A stretch of DNA of 64,000 nucleotides from Cranoglanis bouderius (GCA_023630585.1 CM042544.1:12673756-12737755), one strand, 5' to 3'; positions 37,401 to 48,902 are shown, counted from the stretch's first letter. Notes: generated from the letters alone by a model not told the origin. Program-made: numbers and translations.

Positions 37401-40400
37401 TCATTTAACGACAAGTACAATGAACTATACTCTGGTAGAGAAATTAATTCAAATGTGATAGAGTACCCCCTGCTTCCTACACTATATGGCCAAAGGTTTA
37501 TGGACGCCTGACCCTCACACTCCTACTGTGGATTTAAAAAGACTGTTAAACACACACCCCTGTTAAAATAGTAGGCTTTTGTCATGTAAAAAAATTAAAC
37601 TAAGTTAAATCATGTCAGAACCTTTTTCACTTTTATTGTGAAATCAAGTGACAAACACCCAGAAAAGTTTGTGGGGAAAAAAAAAGAAAAACAAAAACTT
37701 CCCCTTTCCCCTACCCTTTTATAATTGGGAATGTGGCAGTGTTCAGAATTAACCAATTACATTCAAACTCATGTTAAATACTAATTAGTATACACCTGCC
37801 ATCAATTAAAGTGACTGATTACCCCCAAAAATAAGGCACAGCTGTTCCTTTTTTCTTAGGATTTTTCTTCTTGGTAACATCCAACTGGAAAAGCCATGGG
37901 CTGCAAAGAGCTTACAAAGCAGGTATGAGATCTCATTGTTTAAAAACATCAAATCAGGAGAGGGTTACAAAATTTTTTACCATATACCATGGAACACTGT
38001 AAATACAATAATCAGAAAACTGTATGAAATTGGAGAAAATATGGCAGGACGGTGACACTAAGAACAGGACGTCCCTCTAAAATTGATGTGAAGACCAGGA
38101 GAAAACTGGTCAGGGGGCTGCCAAGAGGCCTACAGCTACATTAAAAGAATTGCAGCAATTTCTGGCAAGTACTGGTTGCTCCCTACATGTGACAACAATC
38201 TCCCGAATTTTTCATGTCTCTGGGCTATGGGGTAGGGTGGCAAGTTGGAAGCCTTTTATAACCAAAAAATAAATTAAAAATACATCCAATCTCCCAAAAT
38301 CATGTGGAATAATGTGTTTGAACTTTTTGGACATCATACCGAAAGATATGTTTGGCACAAAAAAACAGCACATCATCATCAAAAGAATACCATCCCCACG
38401 GGGAAGCATGGTGGTGGGAGCATCATACTTTGGGGCTGTTTTACTTCAGCTGGAACTGGGGCTTTAATCAGGGTGGAGGGAATAATGAATCGCTCCAAAT
38501 ACCAGTCAATTCTGGAGCAAAACCTTAAGGCTTCTGCTAAAACACTCAAGATAAAGAGGAATTTCACCTTTCAGCATGACAACGACATAAAGCAAACCTT
38601 CAGATCAACAAAGGAATGGCTTCACCAAAACAAATTCAAGGTTTTGGAATGGCCCAGCCAGAGTCCAGACCTCAATCCAATCAAAAATCTGTGGGGTGAC
38701 CTGAAGAGGGCTGTGCACAGGAGATGCCCAGCCAATCTGACAGAGTTAGAATGCGTTAACAGGGAAGAAGTCCAAATGTGCCATACTGATTGAATCTTAT
38801 CCAAAAAGATTGAATGCTGTGATAAAATCTAAAGGTGCTTTAACTAAGTATTAGTTTAGGGGTGTGCACACTTATGCAACCAGGTTATTGTACTTTTTTT
38901 TTTTCTTTTTGAACATTTCCCTTTACTGGAACTAAGGCGCCCAAACCTGTTCCAGCATGACAGTGCTCCTGTGCACTGTGTTTTCTCCCTAACCAAGCAC
39001 CATGGCAGTGTGTGTTGCATATTGCATTATTTAAAAATTGCACAGTTAAAAAGTTAGACTTGTGCATGTTACCAAGATCTTTTTATCTAAAGCTAATACT
39101 TAACATTTGTTTCTAAGATACATCCAAATATTTAAGTTAATGAGCTAAGTTGATTTAAAATTTTTTAAATGTAATCAATTAATTTTAATGAAATATTTTT
39201 AAAATATATTTTTTCATTTTTCATTCTCAATAAATCATTTTTATTGAGACTACAGAAAAAAATCAGTCAAGAAGTATGCAGCATATGGGAACTTCTTGAA
39301 GCATCCCAGCTGCTGCTAAAAGAATGCCAAGATTGTGCAAATCTGTCATTGAGGATACTCTGAAGTGTCTTAAATATATGTCTTGATTTTTTTTTTTAAG
39401 CACGTTTCAGTCAGTGAACAATTTCACATGCCTCATTTCATAGTTTGATGTCTTCACTATACTCATATGTGGAAAAGTCAAAGAAACAGTGGAGATGTTT
39501 TCTTACCAGGTCGGCGAGCGGCGAAAGGTACATGGTGATGGTGAAGACGCTGCAGGCGAGGCCGAGCTGCGAAAGCTGAGTGCTTCCAGAAGGAACAATC
39601 ATGCTGAAATACACCCACGATACACACAATACGCACACCATGCCCAGTGTCTGCACAAACACATTCCTCTGAGATAGATACCCACCCCACACACACACAA
39701 AGAAACAATCCAAAATTAATATAACTTGTTAACTGCATCTTCTGTAAAATGCCATATAAATGTTCATTTGGCCACAAAGCTTTAATTATAAGCAACAGCA
39801 AACATGCCAGGTTTTTATTTGTTGTAAAGATCAGTTATTATTTTGGCTCCGGATCTTATTTCACCCACCTTCTCTTTGGCATAATAGCAGTAGGTGAGGA
39901 TATACAGACACTGTAGAGAGGCTCCAATGGAATTAACAAACATCAGCGTGCTATCCTTTTTCAGCACCCCATAGTACAGCCAGCCTAGATTACTGAAAAT
40001 AAACAGAGACACTGTAAAACGTGTCTGGTTGTTTTATAGTCTAGTATGCAAAACTAGTGTGCACACAAACAAATGTAGGCATTCATACATACATGCACGC
40101 ACAAGACGACACTAGTAGTCGGTATACATTTGCATGAATCTTGGGCACTCACTTTAAGCACGTGGTAATGAAAGGCAGTAACTGGACGCTATCGGCACTC
40201 TGGGTGGCTCTCATTTTCTTCAAATCGGTCCTGCAATATACACACACATACACTGAAGGATTTGTCAGATATAAATAGAAATATGCTGGCCCAATCCGTT
40301 TGGATAAAGGCTACCAAAACAAACACACACACTGCCAAGTAAGGTTCAGCAAAGACTTCAGAGGCATTTGAAGCTTGCATCCCCTCACAGTGTGGAAGTA

Positions 40401-43400
40401 TGACCTGCATGACTCGAGTGTTCACTTGCAACACACGGGTAGAAAAAGAGCAGATTTTTCCTATCACATCAAACCTGATGAATACTTCCTTCTGAGAGGT
40501 TTTTTTTTTTTGTGATTGCTGTGGGAAAAAATGCTTGATTTTGCTGCTGCTTTTTTCAAAACTTGCGATGCAACTTGCGGAGTATTTTGTGCTTTTTTAA
40601 CATTTTTTTTTAGACCTTTTAGCTGTACTTATGTTCGACGCATGTGAATCGAAGAGGACTTTGGCTGAATGCGCATTGTGATGATGTCACATGATGCGTC
40701 TTGGCCCAAATCTACGGAAATTTTGAAAAGTTCTCAGAATACTGCGGAGTTTGCTTGATTTTGCGTTTATTTCTGTGATTGCAAAATCGCAAAATCCTGG
40801 AGGGACTGTTCTGATCAGGCTGCCAATGCCTTCAGAGGGGTGGGAGTTAGACAGAGGGGAGCAGTGCATCTGGGGCAGCAAGAATATTCACTGATTCATC
40901 TTTATCCTGGGTCAGAGAGGTGGTGGATCAGGAGTCTATCCTGGGAACACTGGGCGTGAAGCAGGAATACAACCTGGATTGGATGCCTGTCCATCGCAAG
41001 GCACCACACACATTCACTCATCCACACCTAGGAGCAATTTAGCATAGTCAATCCACCTACTGGAATGTTTTTGGGAGGTGGGAGGAAAGCAACTAACTCG
41101 TGGGCACACTGAGAACATATGAAACCCTGTACAAATAGTACCCCAAGTTTAAGATTGCACCAAGGACACTGAAGTTGTTATCTGGCAAGAAACGATCTTG
41201 GTGAATAGACAGCCCATCCATCCATTTTCCATACCACCCTTTGGGCAAGATCTGTTCCTGAAGGTTACGGTCAAGTTGGCTCAAAATCTTTGGTCCACAA
41301 AAGAATAATCTAAAACGTCACTCGAGCCAATAAAGTACTGAAATGGCCCTTAAAATGCCAGTGATTCCCCCAAGGGAAAATGGTGAGAAGAAGCTAAAAG
41401 TAGCACATTAAAAACATATTGGAACGAAGAGAGGAGATATACAGAGTGAAAGAATGAGGATAGTAGCAGTTCAGCCCAGGGACGATGGAGTTGGGAAAAT
41501 AGTGCAACTGATGTGACCAGGACACTGGAATAGAATATTTGTTTTTATGTACATTCTAAACCAACTAATATTGGCAGAATAACTAAAGTTAATACTGGCC
41601 GAAGTAAACTACATCAGGCTAATAATCACCTCAGAGAGATACAAAAAGGCCTACAGAGTGCCCATCATTTCATGCTGCGCTGTAGCACAAGCCACCAGTT
41701 GAACCGTAGCCTTCAAAAGATCAACATTAACCTAAAGTAGTAAGGAAAGCTTTAAAAAAAAATTTTTAAGGGGATTCAAGCCCAACATAACCTTGTAAAC
41801 CTGCTGTCCTGTTCAAATTGATCACCTGTGGATTTAACACTTTCTCAAGTGTGATCAGTAGGTGTCTTGTAACTGCACCAAGCTGACACACTGAATCCAA
41901 AATGGCTTTTTAAAGAAACATACATTATAAAGTATTTGCCACTGGGTGTAAAATCATTCATTTAGATACACTGACAGTCAAAAAAGTTTTTGAACACCCT
42001 ATATTTTAGGATTTTTGTTTCAATGGCCACATTTTAAATACTAACCATGTAACAGTTATAAGTGAATTGACAAATGTTTATTATTAAATGTTTAGTGAAT
42101 TGAGAAATGTTAAATCTAGATCTAATCTAATCTAAATGGAAGAGGTCAAAATCTTTATCAGTCTACAACTAGGCACTTTCGGCGCACTTTATGTTTTACA
42201 GTTCATACTAACATTGTGAATCTTTTATCTGTAGGCGCAATGAGTTTATCCTCCAAATGTGTCAACCTTTAACAAAGCCCATTAGGATGGAAAAGTGAGC
42301 AGATATTAAGTTTCACAAAAATTTAGATTTCCTTATTTAATTGCTATCCTGTATCATTTGGATTGTAGCAATAATAGTGATTAAACTCTAATAAGCCCAG
42401 CTGTTGAAAACCATTAGACTAGCAGTGTTTGTGTTATTTATTTAGTAAGTATGGAGGAATATGGGAGTTTATGGTTATCTGTGAGAAGGCTAATGTTCAC
42501 AAATAAATGCCTGCTCCTGTTCAATATGGATATACACAGATCAGCCATAACTTTAAACCACTGCCATGAATAACACTGCTTATCTCATTACAACGGCACC
42601 TGTCAAAGGGTAGGATATATAAGGCAGCAAGTGAACACTCAGTTCTCAAAGTTGATGTGTTGGAAGCAGGAAAAATGGGCAAGTGTAAGGATCTGAGCGA
42701 CTTTGACAAGGGCCAAATTGTGATGGCTAGATGACTGGGTCAGAGCACCTCCAAAACGGCAGGTCTTGTGGCGTGTTCCTGGTATGCAGTGGTTAGTACC
42801 TATCAAAAGTGATCCAAAGAAGGACAACCGGTGAACCGGTGACAGGTCATTGGCGGCCAAGGCCCATTGATGCGGGTGGGGAGTGAAGGCTAACCCGTCT
42901 GGTCCGATCCCACAGAAGAGCTACTGTAGCACAAAATGCTGAAAAAGTTAATGATAGAAAGGTGTCAGAACACACAGTGCATCGCGGCTTGCTGTGTATG
43001 GAGCTGTGTAGCAGCCGACCAGTCAGAGTGCCCATGCTGACCCCTGCCCACCGCCAAAAGCGCCTACAATGGGCAGGTGAGCATCAGAACTGGACCATGG
43101 AGCAATGGAAGAAGGTGGCCTGGTCTGATGAATCACGATTTTTTTTTACATCATGTGGACGGCGGGGTGCGTGAGCGTCACTTACCTGGGGAAGAGATGG
43201 CACCAGGATGCCCTATGGGAAGAATGCAAGCCTGTGGAGGAAGCGTGATGGTCTGGGCAATGTTCTGCTGAGAAATCTTGGGTCCTGGCATTCATGTGGA
43301 TGTTAATTTGACAAATAACACCTACCTAAACATTGTTACAGACAAAGTACACCCCTTCATGGCAACGGTATTCCCTAATGGCAGTGGATTCTTTCAGCAG

Positions 43401-44082
43401 GATAATGCACCCTGCCACACTGCAAAAATTGTTCTGGAATGGTTTGAGTTCACAGTGCTGACTCCAAATTCACCAGATCTCAGGGAGGTGCTAGACAAAC
43501 AAGTCCGATCCGATTTACGGCATTTGGCAGACGCCCTTATCCAGCGCAACTTTCATTTATCTCATTTACACATCTGAGCAATTGAGGGTTAAGGGCCCAA
43601 CAGTAGCAGCTTGGTAGTGCTAGGGGTTTGAACTCATGACCTTCCAAGCTGTAACCCAAAGTCTTAACCACTGAGCTACCACTGCCACTTACAGGACTTA
43701 AAGGATCTGCTGCTAACATCTGAGTGCCAGATACCACAGCACACCTTCAGAGGTCTTGTGGAGTCCATGCCTCGACAGGTCAGAGCTGTTTTGGTGGCAC
43801 AAGGGGGACCTACACAATATTAGGCAGGTGGTTTTAATGTTATGGTTGATCGGTGTAACTCTCGTGAATAACGCTTAATGTTCAATAAGATGCGTTTTGT
43901 GCGCAGCTATTATTATGCCATTGTGGGCAGTGGTGTTAATTCCTTTATGAAGTCCTTACAGGAAGCAAATTTACACTTCGGTTCATAAATCTGGAGAATA
44001 ACGTGTCAGCTTACAGTCCTGTGGAGAACATCCCGATGGTAAACACGATGCACGTCCATGATAACAACTGCAGAAAATCCAT
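31442..44082 (-). CDS. slc50a1: slc50a1 (SWEET1 sugar transporter), complete
   Basis: Six exons on the - strand join in frame: 44015-44082, 40153-40230, 39869-39992, 39507-39668, 32961-33080 and 31442-31549 (stop 31442-31444). They encode 219 aa (human 221), and all introns are GT/AG. Known role: a seven-helix facilitative sugar transporter of Golgi and plasma membrane built from two MtN3/saliva three-helix repeats. Landmarks in order: FTIGMFSTGLTDLKKMR (14-30), QLLPFITTCLNNLGWLYYG (39-57), VNSIGASLQCLYILTY (68-83), LACSVFTITMYLSPLADL (127-144), TVATFLTSTSWTLYGLQLGD (161-180), VPNTPGIATSLIRFLLFRLF (185-204). The pore asparagines are kept (N69, N187). At 159 the human LSYPLT motif reads LSFSLT, so a conserved proline is serine. 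The introns at 33081-39506 and 40231-44014 are swollen by transposons. Its neighbour efna1 lies upstream on the same strand, as in human. Confidence 0.95.
31875..32187. mobile_element. Solo terminal repeat of the Tc1-type element at 28.5 kb
   Basis: About 310 bp nearly identical to the right end of the element at 28531-29722 (GCTGTTTCTTTTTAGTAACA through CCCAACTTTTTTGG and GGGGTTGTA). It lies in the last slc50a1 intron with no internal sequence. Confidence 0.85.
33181..33220. repeat. (CA)n microsatellite in slc50a1 intron
   Basis: About 40 bp of CA units with one TA interruption. Confidence 0.9.
33221..35446. other. slc50a1 intron sequence, no feature recognised
   Basis: No exon, transposon or RNA gene that I can support. 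Confidence 0.5.
35447..35705 (-). repeat. Dispersed teleost SINE-like repeat
   Basis: Reverse-strand relative of 21846-22110. It has CCATCCATTCATTTCTGTAC, ACATGTCTTTGGACTGGGGG and GGAATCGAACCCAGAACCC in order. The last is a reversed tRNA B-box-like sequence. Confidence 0.65.
36610..37195 (+). mobile_element. Truncated Tc1-like element (helix-turn-helix half)
   Basis: It starts with a terminal repeat (ACTGGCCACTTCATTAAGAA). The + strand then encodes parts of the N-terminal DNA-binding region of a Tc1 transposase, with RRMARLFCADRKMMVTQIAT at about 36907-36966. The sequence stops matching shortly after 37140, so the catalytic half is missing. The internally deleted copies at 6911 and 10234 belong to the same family. 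Confidence 0.75.
37481..38990 (+). mobile_element. Outer Tc1-type element split by a later insertion
   Basis: Its left end (ACTATATGGCCAAAGGTTTA, from 37481) and an internal piece (about 38905-38985, CCCTTTACTGGAACTAAGGC) lie on either side of the 37522-38888 element. The same pieces lie close together, in reverse, at 21520-21700. Therefore the inner element inserted into an older copy, which is truncated on the right. Confidence 0.65.
37522..38888 (+). mobile_element. Tc1-like transposon, nearly full length, inserted in an older element
   Basis: It begins with a terminal repeat related to TACTGTGGATTTAAAAAG. It encodes transposase on the + strand: the N-terminal region at about 37890-38220 is decayed, and the catalytic region at 38302-38793 is open (KHGGGSIILWGCFTSAGTGA, VLEWPSQSPDLNPIKNLWGD). 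The right end stops at CAACCAGGTTATTGTA, so the right terminal repeat is shortened. The transposase has in-frame stops upstream and is not intact. Confidence 0.85.
40500..40812. repeat. Dispersed repeat sharing a core with 54.0 kb (copy 1)
   Basis: It shares a long common order with 54020-54350: TTTTAGCTGTACT-ATGTTCGA, GAAGAGG-CTTTGGCTGAATG, GATG-CGTCACATGA-G-GTCTTGGC and GATTGCAAAATCGCAAAATC. It lies in the first slc50a1 intron. There is no coding capacity. It is probably a non-autonomous DNA element. Confidence 0.75.
40895..41120 (-). repeat. Dispersed teleost SINE-like repeat
   Basis: Reverse-strand relative of 24165-24440. It has GGATGCCTGTCCATCGCAAG, CCTACTGGAATGTTTTTGGG and GGTGGGAGGAAAGC in order. 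Confidence 0.55.
41121..42534. other. slc50a1 intron 1 sequence with a Tc1-end-like fragment
   Basis: Mostly unrecognised. A fragment at about 41968-42000 (CACTGACAGTCAAAAAAGTT) resembles a Tc1 terminus. No exon is seen. Confidence 0.45.
42535..43855 (+). mobile_element. Tc1-like transposon with TA flanks, split by a SINE
   Basis: The inverted ends are CACAGATCAGCCATAACTTT on the left and CACCGATCAACCATAACATT read from the right, each next to TA (42533-42534 and 43856-43857). Transposase pieces on the + strand lie in three frames: 42962-43174 (KRLQWAGEHQNWTMEQWKKV), about 43150-43271 (GGSVMVWAMFC) and 43278-43490 (FFQQDNAPCHTAKIVLEWFE). A tRNA-derived SINE interrupts it at about 43513-43687. 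It is inactive. Confidence 0.9.
43513..43687 (-). mobile_element. tRNA-derived SINE inserted in a Tc1 element
   Basis: On the - strand it starts GGCAGTGGTAGCTCAGTGGT (tRNA A box), followed by GGTCATGAGTTCAAACC (B box, with A for G at one place), then a tail ending near GCCAAATGCCGTAAA. It lies inside the transposase gene of the 42535-43855 element. The rest of that gene continues after it with ACTTACAGGACTTAAAGG. Confidence 0.85.
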
Positions 44083-44340
44083 AGAACGAGAAAGAAAAGG
44101 ACTTTATCAACTATTAATAAAAGTTCAAACTTCACCAGTGTAAAGGATATACGCAAAAACCTAACGCTGTATGCACTGTTAACGTCTGCACTCTCTATTT
44201 CCGTGTTTGTATCCCGGAGGCAGCATATTCCTCCGCTCTAATTGGTTGCTGAACCAGGAAGAAACACGCAAACACAGCCAATGGAGAACTAGTTCTACAG
44301 TCAGACGTGTATCTGTAGCCCAGTTAGATTTCCTCTTCGA
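44083..44340 (-). promoter_or_regulatory. slc50a1: Candidate slc50a1 5' region with CCAAT boxes
   Basis: Just upstream of the start codon, two CCAAT pentamers occur: AACCAAT on the - strand at about 44239-44245, and GCCAATGG on the + strand at about 44277-44284. No TATA box is evident. Assignment as a promoter is inference from position. Confidence 0.35.
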
Positions 44341-44424
44341 CCAGAACAGCAAAAAAAGAACATGAGACTGTTGTTTCTTTTCGTTTACTGTAACAGCAAC
44401 TCCGACAATAGTTCCGGCTGCAAT

Positions 44425-45120
44425 TCAATATTAATGCGCCTATTGTAATACGTTATCGTTTCCATAGTAACAGCTCATTCACAGGGACTATGCTGGACAC
44501 CACATAATCTAAGCCTAATAACACACTAATTACAAAAGTGTTGTTGTTGTTGTTGTTTATAACAAAGAAAAACTTTGTGTGAAAAAACTTTACATTTTTT
44601 CTGTAAGGAGATAACATTTATGGAAGGAGCCTTGGATGCCAGGAAAAAAGTTTGCACTGCAGTTTTATAAATAAAATAACAAGCTGTTGTTGTTTTTGTC
44701 ATATTAACTTCAAGAGAAAGAGAAGAAAATAAAATAAAATAACAAGCTGTTGTTGTTTTTGTCATATTAACTTCAAGAGAAAGAGAAGAAAATATAGCTA
44801 TTATGATGTAAGTGATCAAATGAACTAAGGTCTCTCATTGATCTACAAAATGTAATGTAAGTATAAATGATTAAAAAGTATAAAGTGTCCTTCATTGATA
44901 AATTCATATTTATTCACAAATCACTGAGGTGTAAGAGGAATAAAACGCATCAGGACGTGCAGTTATTGGAAAATAATCAACTATAGGTTGGTTACAGTAA
45001 CTCTACTTCACATCAGGCCACGTCACACCACCCTGTTTTTGGTTATTTTCCTGTAACGGCATACCCCATTGTGTTTTATTCCTTACATAATCGTTGATCC
45101 TTCGTAATTAGTGTTGTTCA
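44425..45120. repeat. Dispersed ~0.6 kb repeat, copy B
   Basis: Relative of 6085-6660. A 63-bp segment is tandemly duplicated inside this copy (about 44670-44795; key words AACAAGCTGTTGTTG and AACTTCAAGAGAAAG appear twice 63 bp apart). It lies immediately upstream of the slc50a1 5' region. Confidence 0.75.
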
Positions 45121-45289
45121 TTTTGTGTTATACTGTCTGTAGCAGCAGTTGGTAATAATATTGTGATTTTTGTGTAAATAATTACAAGCATCTAGGCTAC
45201 CACAGTCCTTGGTTACTTTAACGCTGGAACAAAACATGTTATAGGAGAGTGATTATTATGTATTATTATTAGAGATTACCTGTGCAAAG

Positions 45290-46588
45290 TATTGGAGTGA
45301 CTAATACTTTGTTAAAGCACATTTTGCTTGTAAACCAGCACTCTTTTTGGACAAGAGTCTACCCCCTTAGCACATCCTGATTTGGCAATTTTTCCCCCAC
45401 TCTTCCTTACAAAAATGCTCCAGAGCTATCAAATTGCAAGGAAATCTCCTGTATACAGCCCCCTTCAAGTAATTCCACCAGATTTTGATAGAATTTAAAT
45501 CTGGGCTCTGACTGGGCCATACCTTTATTGACTTGGATTTGTGCTTTGGGTCATTATCGTGCTGAAGGTGAAATGTTTCTTCATCTTTAGTTGTGTAACA
45601 GAAGCCCACAGGTTTTGTGCCAAAATAGATTGGTATTTGGAGCTATCCATGATCTCGACTAGAACCCCAGTCCCAGCTGAAGAGACGCACGATGCTGCCA
45701 CCACCATGCTTCACCATGGGTACAGTGTACATTGGGTGAGCTGTTTTGCTTTTGCGCCAAACATACCTTTTAAAATTATGTCCAAAATTTTCTGCCTTGG
45801 TCCCATCAGACCATAGCACATATTGAAGTGATTTAGGCAGGCTTGTTTATTTTTCCCATGAGAAAGGCTTTCCGACTAGTCACTCTGTATGTGAAAAATA
45901 CAAGAGATAGTTGTCACATGCAGGGAGGGACCAGTACTTGCCAGATATCCCTGCATATCCATATTTAATGTTGCCACAGATCTCTTGGCAGCCTCCCTGG
46001 TAAGTATTCTTCTTGTCCTATTATTAATTTTGGAGGGACATCCTGTTTTTTGTAATGTCACTGTGGTGCCCCATGTTCTCCACTTTTTGATGATGGCCTT
46101 CACTGTTTTCCATGGTACTTATAATGTTTTGGACGTTCTTTTATAGCCATCTCCTGATCGATACATTTGGACAGTGAGATCCTGTACATGCTTTGTAAGC
46201 CCTTTAAGAACCCTGGCTTCAGCAGGTGAATAAAACAAAGAAGATATCAAGAAAATCCTACAGAAACAGCTTATCTTTATTTGGGGTTAATCTAAATCAC
46301 TTCATTGATGAAAGGTGTATGATGATTACATTTGAATGTGATTCTGAGCCCAGTCTGAGCCCAGTCACATGACCCATTACAAAAGGATGTGCACACTTAT
46401 GCAACCAGGTTACTGTAAGTTTTTTTCCCCTGAATGTTTCTATTTTGTTTTTTACATGAATTTTATCGGTAGCTGTATCACATTAAAGACTGAAAAAGAT
46501 CTGACATGGTTTATCTTGGTTTCATTTTTTACATCACAAAAAGCTGCAATTTTAACAGGGGTATGTAAACTTTTTATACCCACTGTAT
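45290..46588 (-). mobile_element. Tc1-like transposon, one terminal repeat missing
   Basis: The - strand holds transposase fragments: helix-turn-helix at 45876-46103 (RSVATLNMDMQGYLASTGPS) and the catalytic region at 45367-45707 (SSAGTGVLVEIMDSSKYQSI, FHLQHDNDPKHKSKS). The right end is an intact terminal repeat (about 46385-46588, ending TTTTTATACCCACTGTA). No partner repeat is seen on the left. It belongs to the same family as 37522-38888. Confidence 0.85.
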
Positions 46589-46979
46589 AACTAAGGTCAC
46601 AAACCAAATACAAACTGTGCTTTCAGTGCTGTATGGAAATCAGATATTTTGCAGCCAGTGACCCTTTCAACTGTAAAATAAATGCCAGGAACCTCCTCAG
46701 CTCATTATTTAAATTTGTACAAAATATTTTGGCTATTTATTGCAGCCATAAACATTTTGCCCCTGTGATTTCCACTTTTAAAAAAAAGTGAACAAAAAAA
46801 GAACACATTTTTATTAGATTCAAATTTACATTATTCATAGAACTACTTGTTGATATTTTGTTTACCTCACCACTCAAATGGGTGACTAGCTATAAGATAA
46901 TTAATACTAAATAATAACTGTGATAATGGTCAGTTTTGATTTCCACCACTGTAACAAAGAACTCATGAAATAGGCTGAA

Positions 46980-48050
46980 ATAGGAGAATCTATGCAGACA
47001 TCAACAATATCATCAGCCCTTCACAGATCTGGCATCTATGGGAGCATGGCCAGTAGGAAGCCACTTACTGTATGACAAAGGTTAATATATAAAATCTTCA
47101 AAATCTGTGAGATTTTGGAAAGAAAATTGAGCCATTTGGTCCAAAAGCAAAGCGTTATGTTAAATACAACCCAACATCCAATTAACACCACTCCTGCCAT
47201 AAAGTGCGGTGGTGGTTGCATCATGCTCTTGGGTTACTTGGAATAAATAACTGGAATAAATTGTTGCCATCACAGGCAACATAGATGGAGCCAAATATAA
47301 GCAAATTGTTGAGCAGAACCCGTTCTAGTCAGCCAGACATTTGCATTTAGGGTGAAAATACACAATCAGGTCCATAAGTATTTGGACAGTGACACAGTTT
47401 TGGTAAGTTTGCCTCTGTACACCACCACAATGGATTTGAAATGAAGCAATCAAGATGTGATTGAAGTGTAGACTCTCAGCTTTAATTCAAGGGGTTTAAC
47501 AATAAAAAATATTGCATTAAATGTTTAGGAAATACAGCTATTTTACATAGTCCCTCCATTTTCACAGACTCAAAAGTAATGGACCCAACTGTATATTTTC
47601 CAAAGGGGGGGCTTCAAAGGAATGGCTTGAAAAAAAAAGAACATTTGTGTTCCGTAATGGCCAAAACCCAGACTTAAAGCCAATTGAAAATCTGTGGCAT
47701 GACTTTTGCTGTCCACTAACTTTCACCGTCTAATTTGGCAGAGCTGGAGAATGCACTGAGGAATGGAAGAAAATGCCTAAATCAAAATGTACAAAGCTCA
47801 TAGAGACACAACCGAGACAACTTAAATCTGCAAACGGACAATTTACACTGAGGGGTTGAATACTTATCAGTTAATAGGTTTTTAAGATTTTTTATTTTTA
47901 AATAATTCTGAGTACATCTAAATATTTACATTTTTATTTCTGTAAACTTCAAAAGGAGTAGAAAACATACCCCATTCTGATATGCTTAAAATTCATATTG
48001 CATTAAAGCAAAAGCAGAAATAATCACTGGGGGATGAATACTTTCTGGAG
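46980..48050 (+). mobile_element. Decayed Tc1-like element carrying a MITE
   Basis: Transposase remnants run along the + strand: from about 47090 (GAGCCATTTGGTCC), through a GTGCGGTGGTGGTTGCATCA stretch at 47205, to GCCAATTGAAAATCTGTGG near 47681. The right end is near 48050 (GGGGGATGAATACTTTCTGG). A 225-bp element sits within it at 47367-47591. No open frame remains. Confidence 0.75.
47367..47591. mobile_element. ~225-bp Tc1-derived MITE nested in a Tc1 element
   Basis: The left end CAGGTCCATAAGTATTTGGA pairs with the right end read reversed (CAGTTGGGTCCATTACTTTT). Internal sequence GAAGCAATCAAGATGTGATT matches the left end of the element at 26364. It has no coding capacity. The transposase sequence of the host element resumes directly after it. 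Confidence 0.8.
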
Positions 48051-48636
48051 GCACAAACAGAAAAAGTAAGCAGACATATGTAATGAGACTGATTGCTTGA
48101 GCATATCCTACATGCACAACTTCTGCCATTTCTTTGACCCCAACATCATCTGCATTAGCAGTTTTCCTTTACAGCAAATTTAGTGAAATCTTGTCTACAA
48201 GCTGGCAAATTTGCTGGCCAAACAAACTAGTGCTGACAACTATTGACTTTTCTCAGGATAAAGTTGTAGAAAGCAGGGTGGAAGAGCCAGAGAAAATGCA
48301 CTAAAGTGACGTCCTCGCACCTTGGTGACAGTTTACACTCCTGCCCCGGTCCCCCTTGCTCTCCTTTCATTCCCCCCCTTCTGGTGCTTGGTTGTTTGGA
48401 TAACGACTGTGAAGTCGTGGCTGGGGAACGAGGGATGAAAAGAGGAACAGAGGAGAGGAAAAGAGTGAGCTGGAGCACAGGGCTGACATTTGGCTTGGCT
48501 AAGATGGGATTTGCTCACACCTCATGAATAAATCTTCAGAAAACCACCAATGTTTGTGTGCCACTCTCTGCACTCAATAGTAAGAAAACACAACCAACGG
48601 TTTTTTTTTTTTCGTTACGTATCACAATGGTTTTTC
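48051..48636. other. Non-coding stretch between the Tc1 element and efna1
   Basis: No feature is recognised; a short poly(T) lies at 48600-48612. Confidence 0.5.
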
Positions 48637-48642
48637 TTTATT
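48637..48642 (-). terminator. efna1: Candidate efna1 polyadenylation signal
   Basis: On the - strand an AATAAA hexamer lies about 1.03 kb after the efna1 stop. The intervening sequence has long poly(A)/(T) tracts (49256-49295, 49449-49475) and a (CT)n/(CA)n repeat, consistent with a repeat-rich 3' untranslated region. Use is inferred. Confidence 0.45.
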
Positions 48643-48862
48643 TTCTTTCACATTTTTGCACATTTTCATAATTAACAAATGCATTATATAACTCTCTGTA
48701 CACTTTTTTTTTTTTTACATGATTATTTACAGATCCACAGAAATAAAGAAAACACAGCTTGTCTTGTGAACTTGGAGAGTTCCACACATCCCTGCGTCCA
48801 TGAGTGTATATGTGTGTGTACAGTTGTACTGAGCAGGTTCTAACGTCAGAAAAGACCAGCTC

Positions 48863-48863
<1 letters not shown>

Positions 48864-48901
<38 letters not shown>
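48864..48901. repeat. (CT)n(CA)n microsatellite in efna1 3' region
   Basis: About 24 bp of CT units followed by CA units. Confidence 0.9.

Positions 48902-48902
<1 letters not shown>

Noticed and set aside
48204..48527. Open frames around 48.2-48.5 kb on both strands
   Set aside because: They overlap each other, lack domains and lie outside the efna1 coding exons; no splice context supports them.
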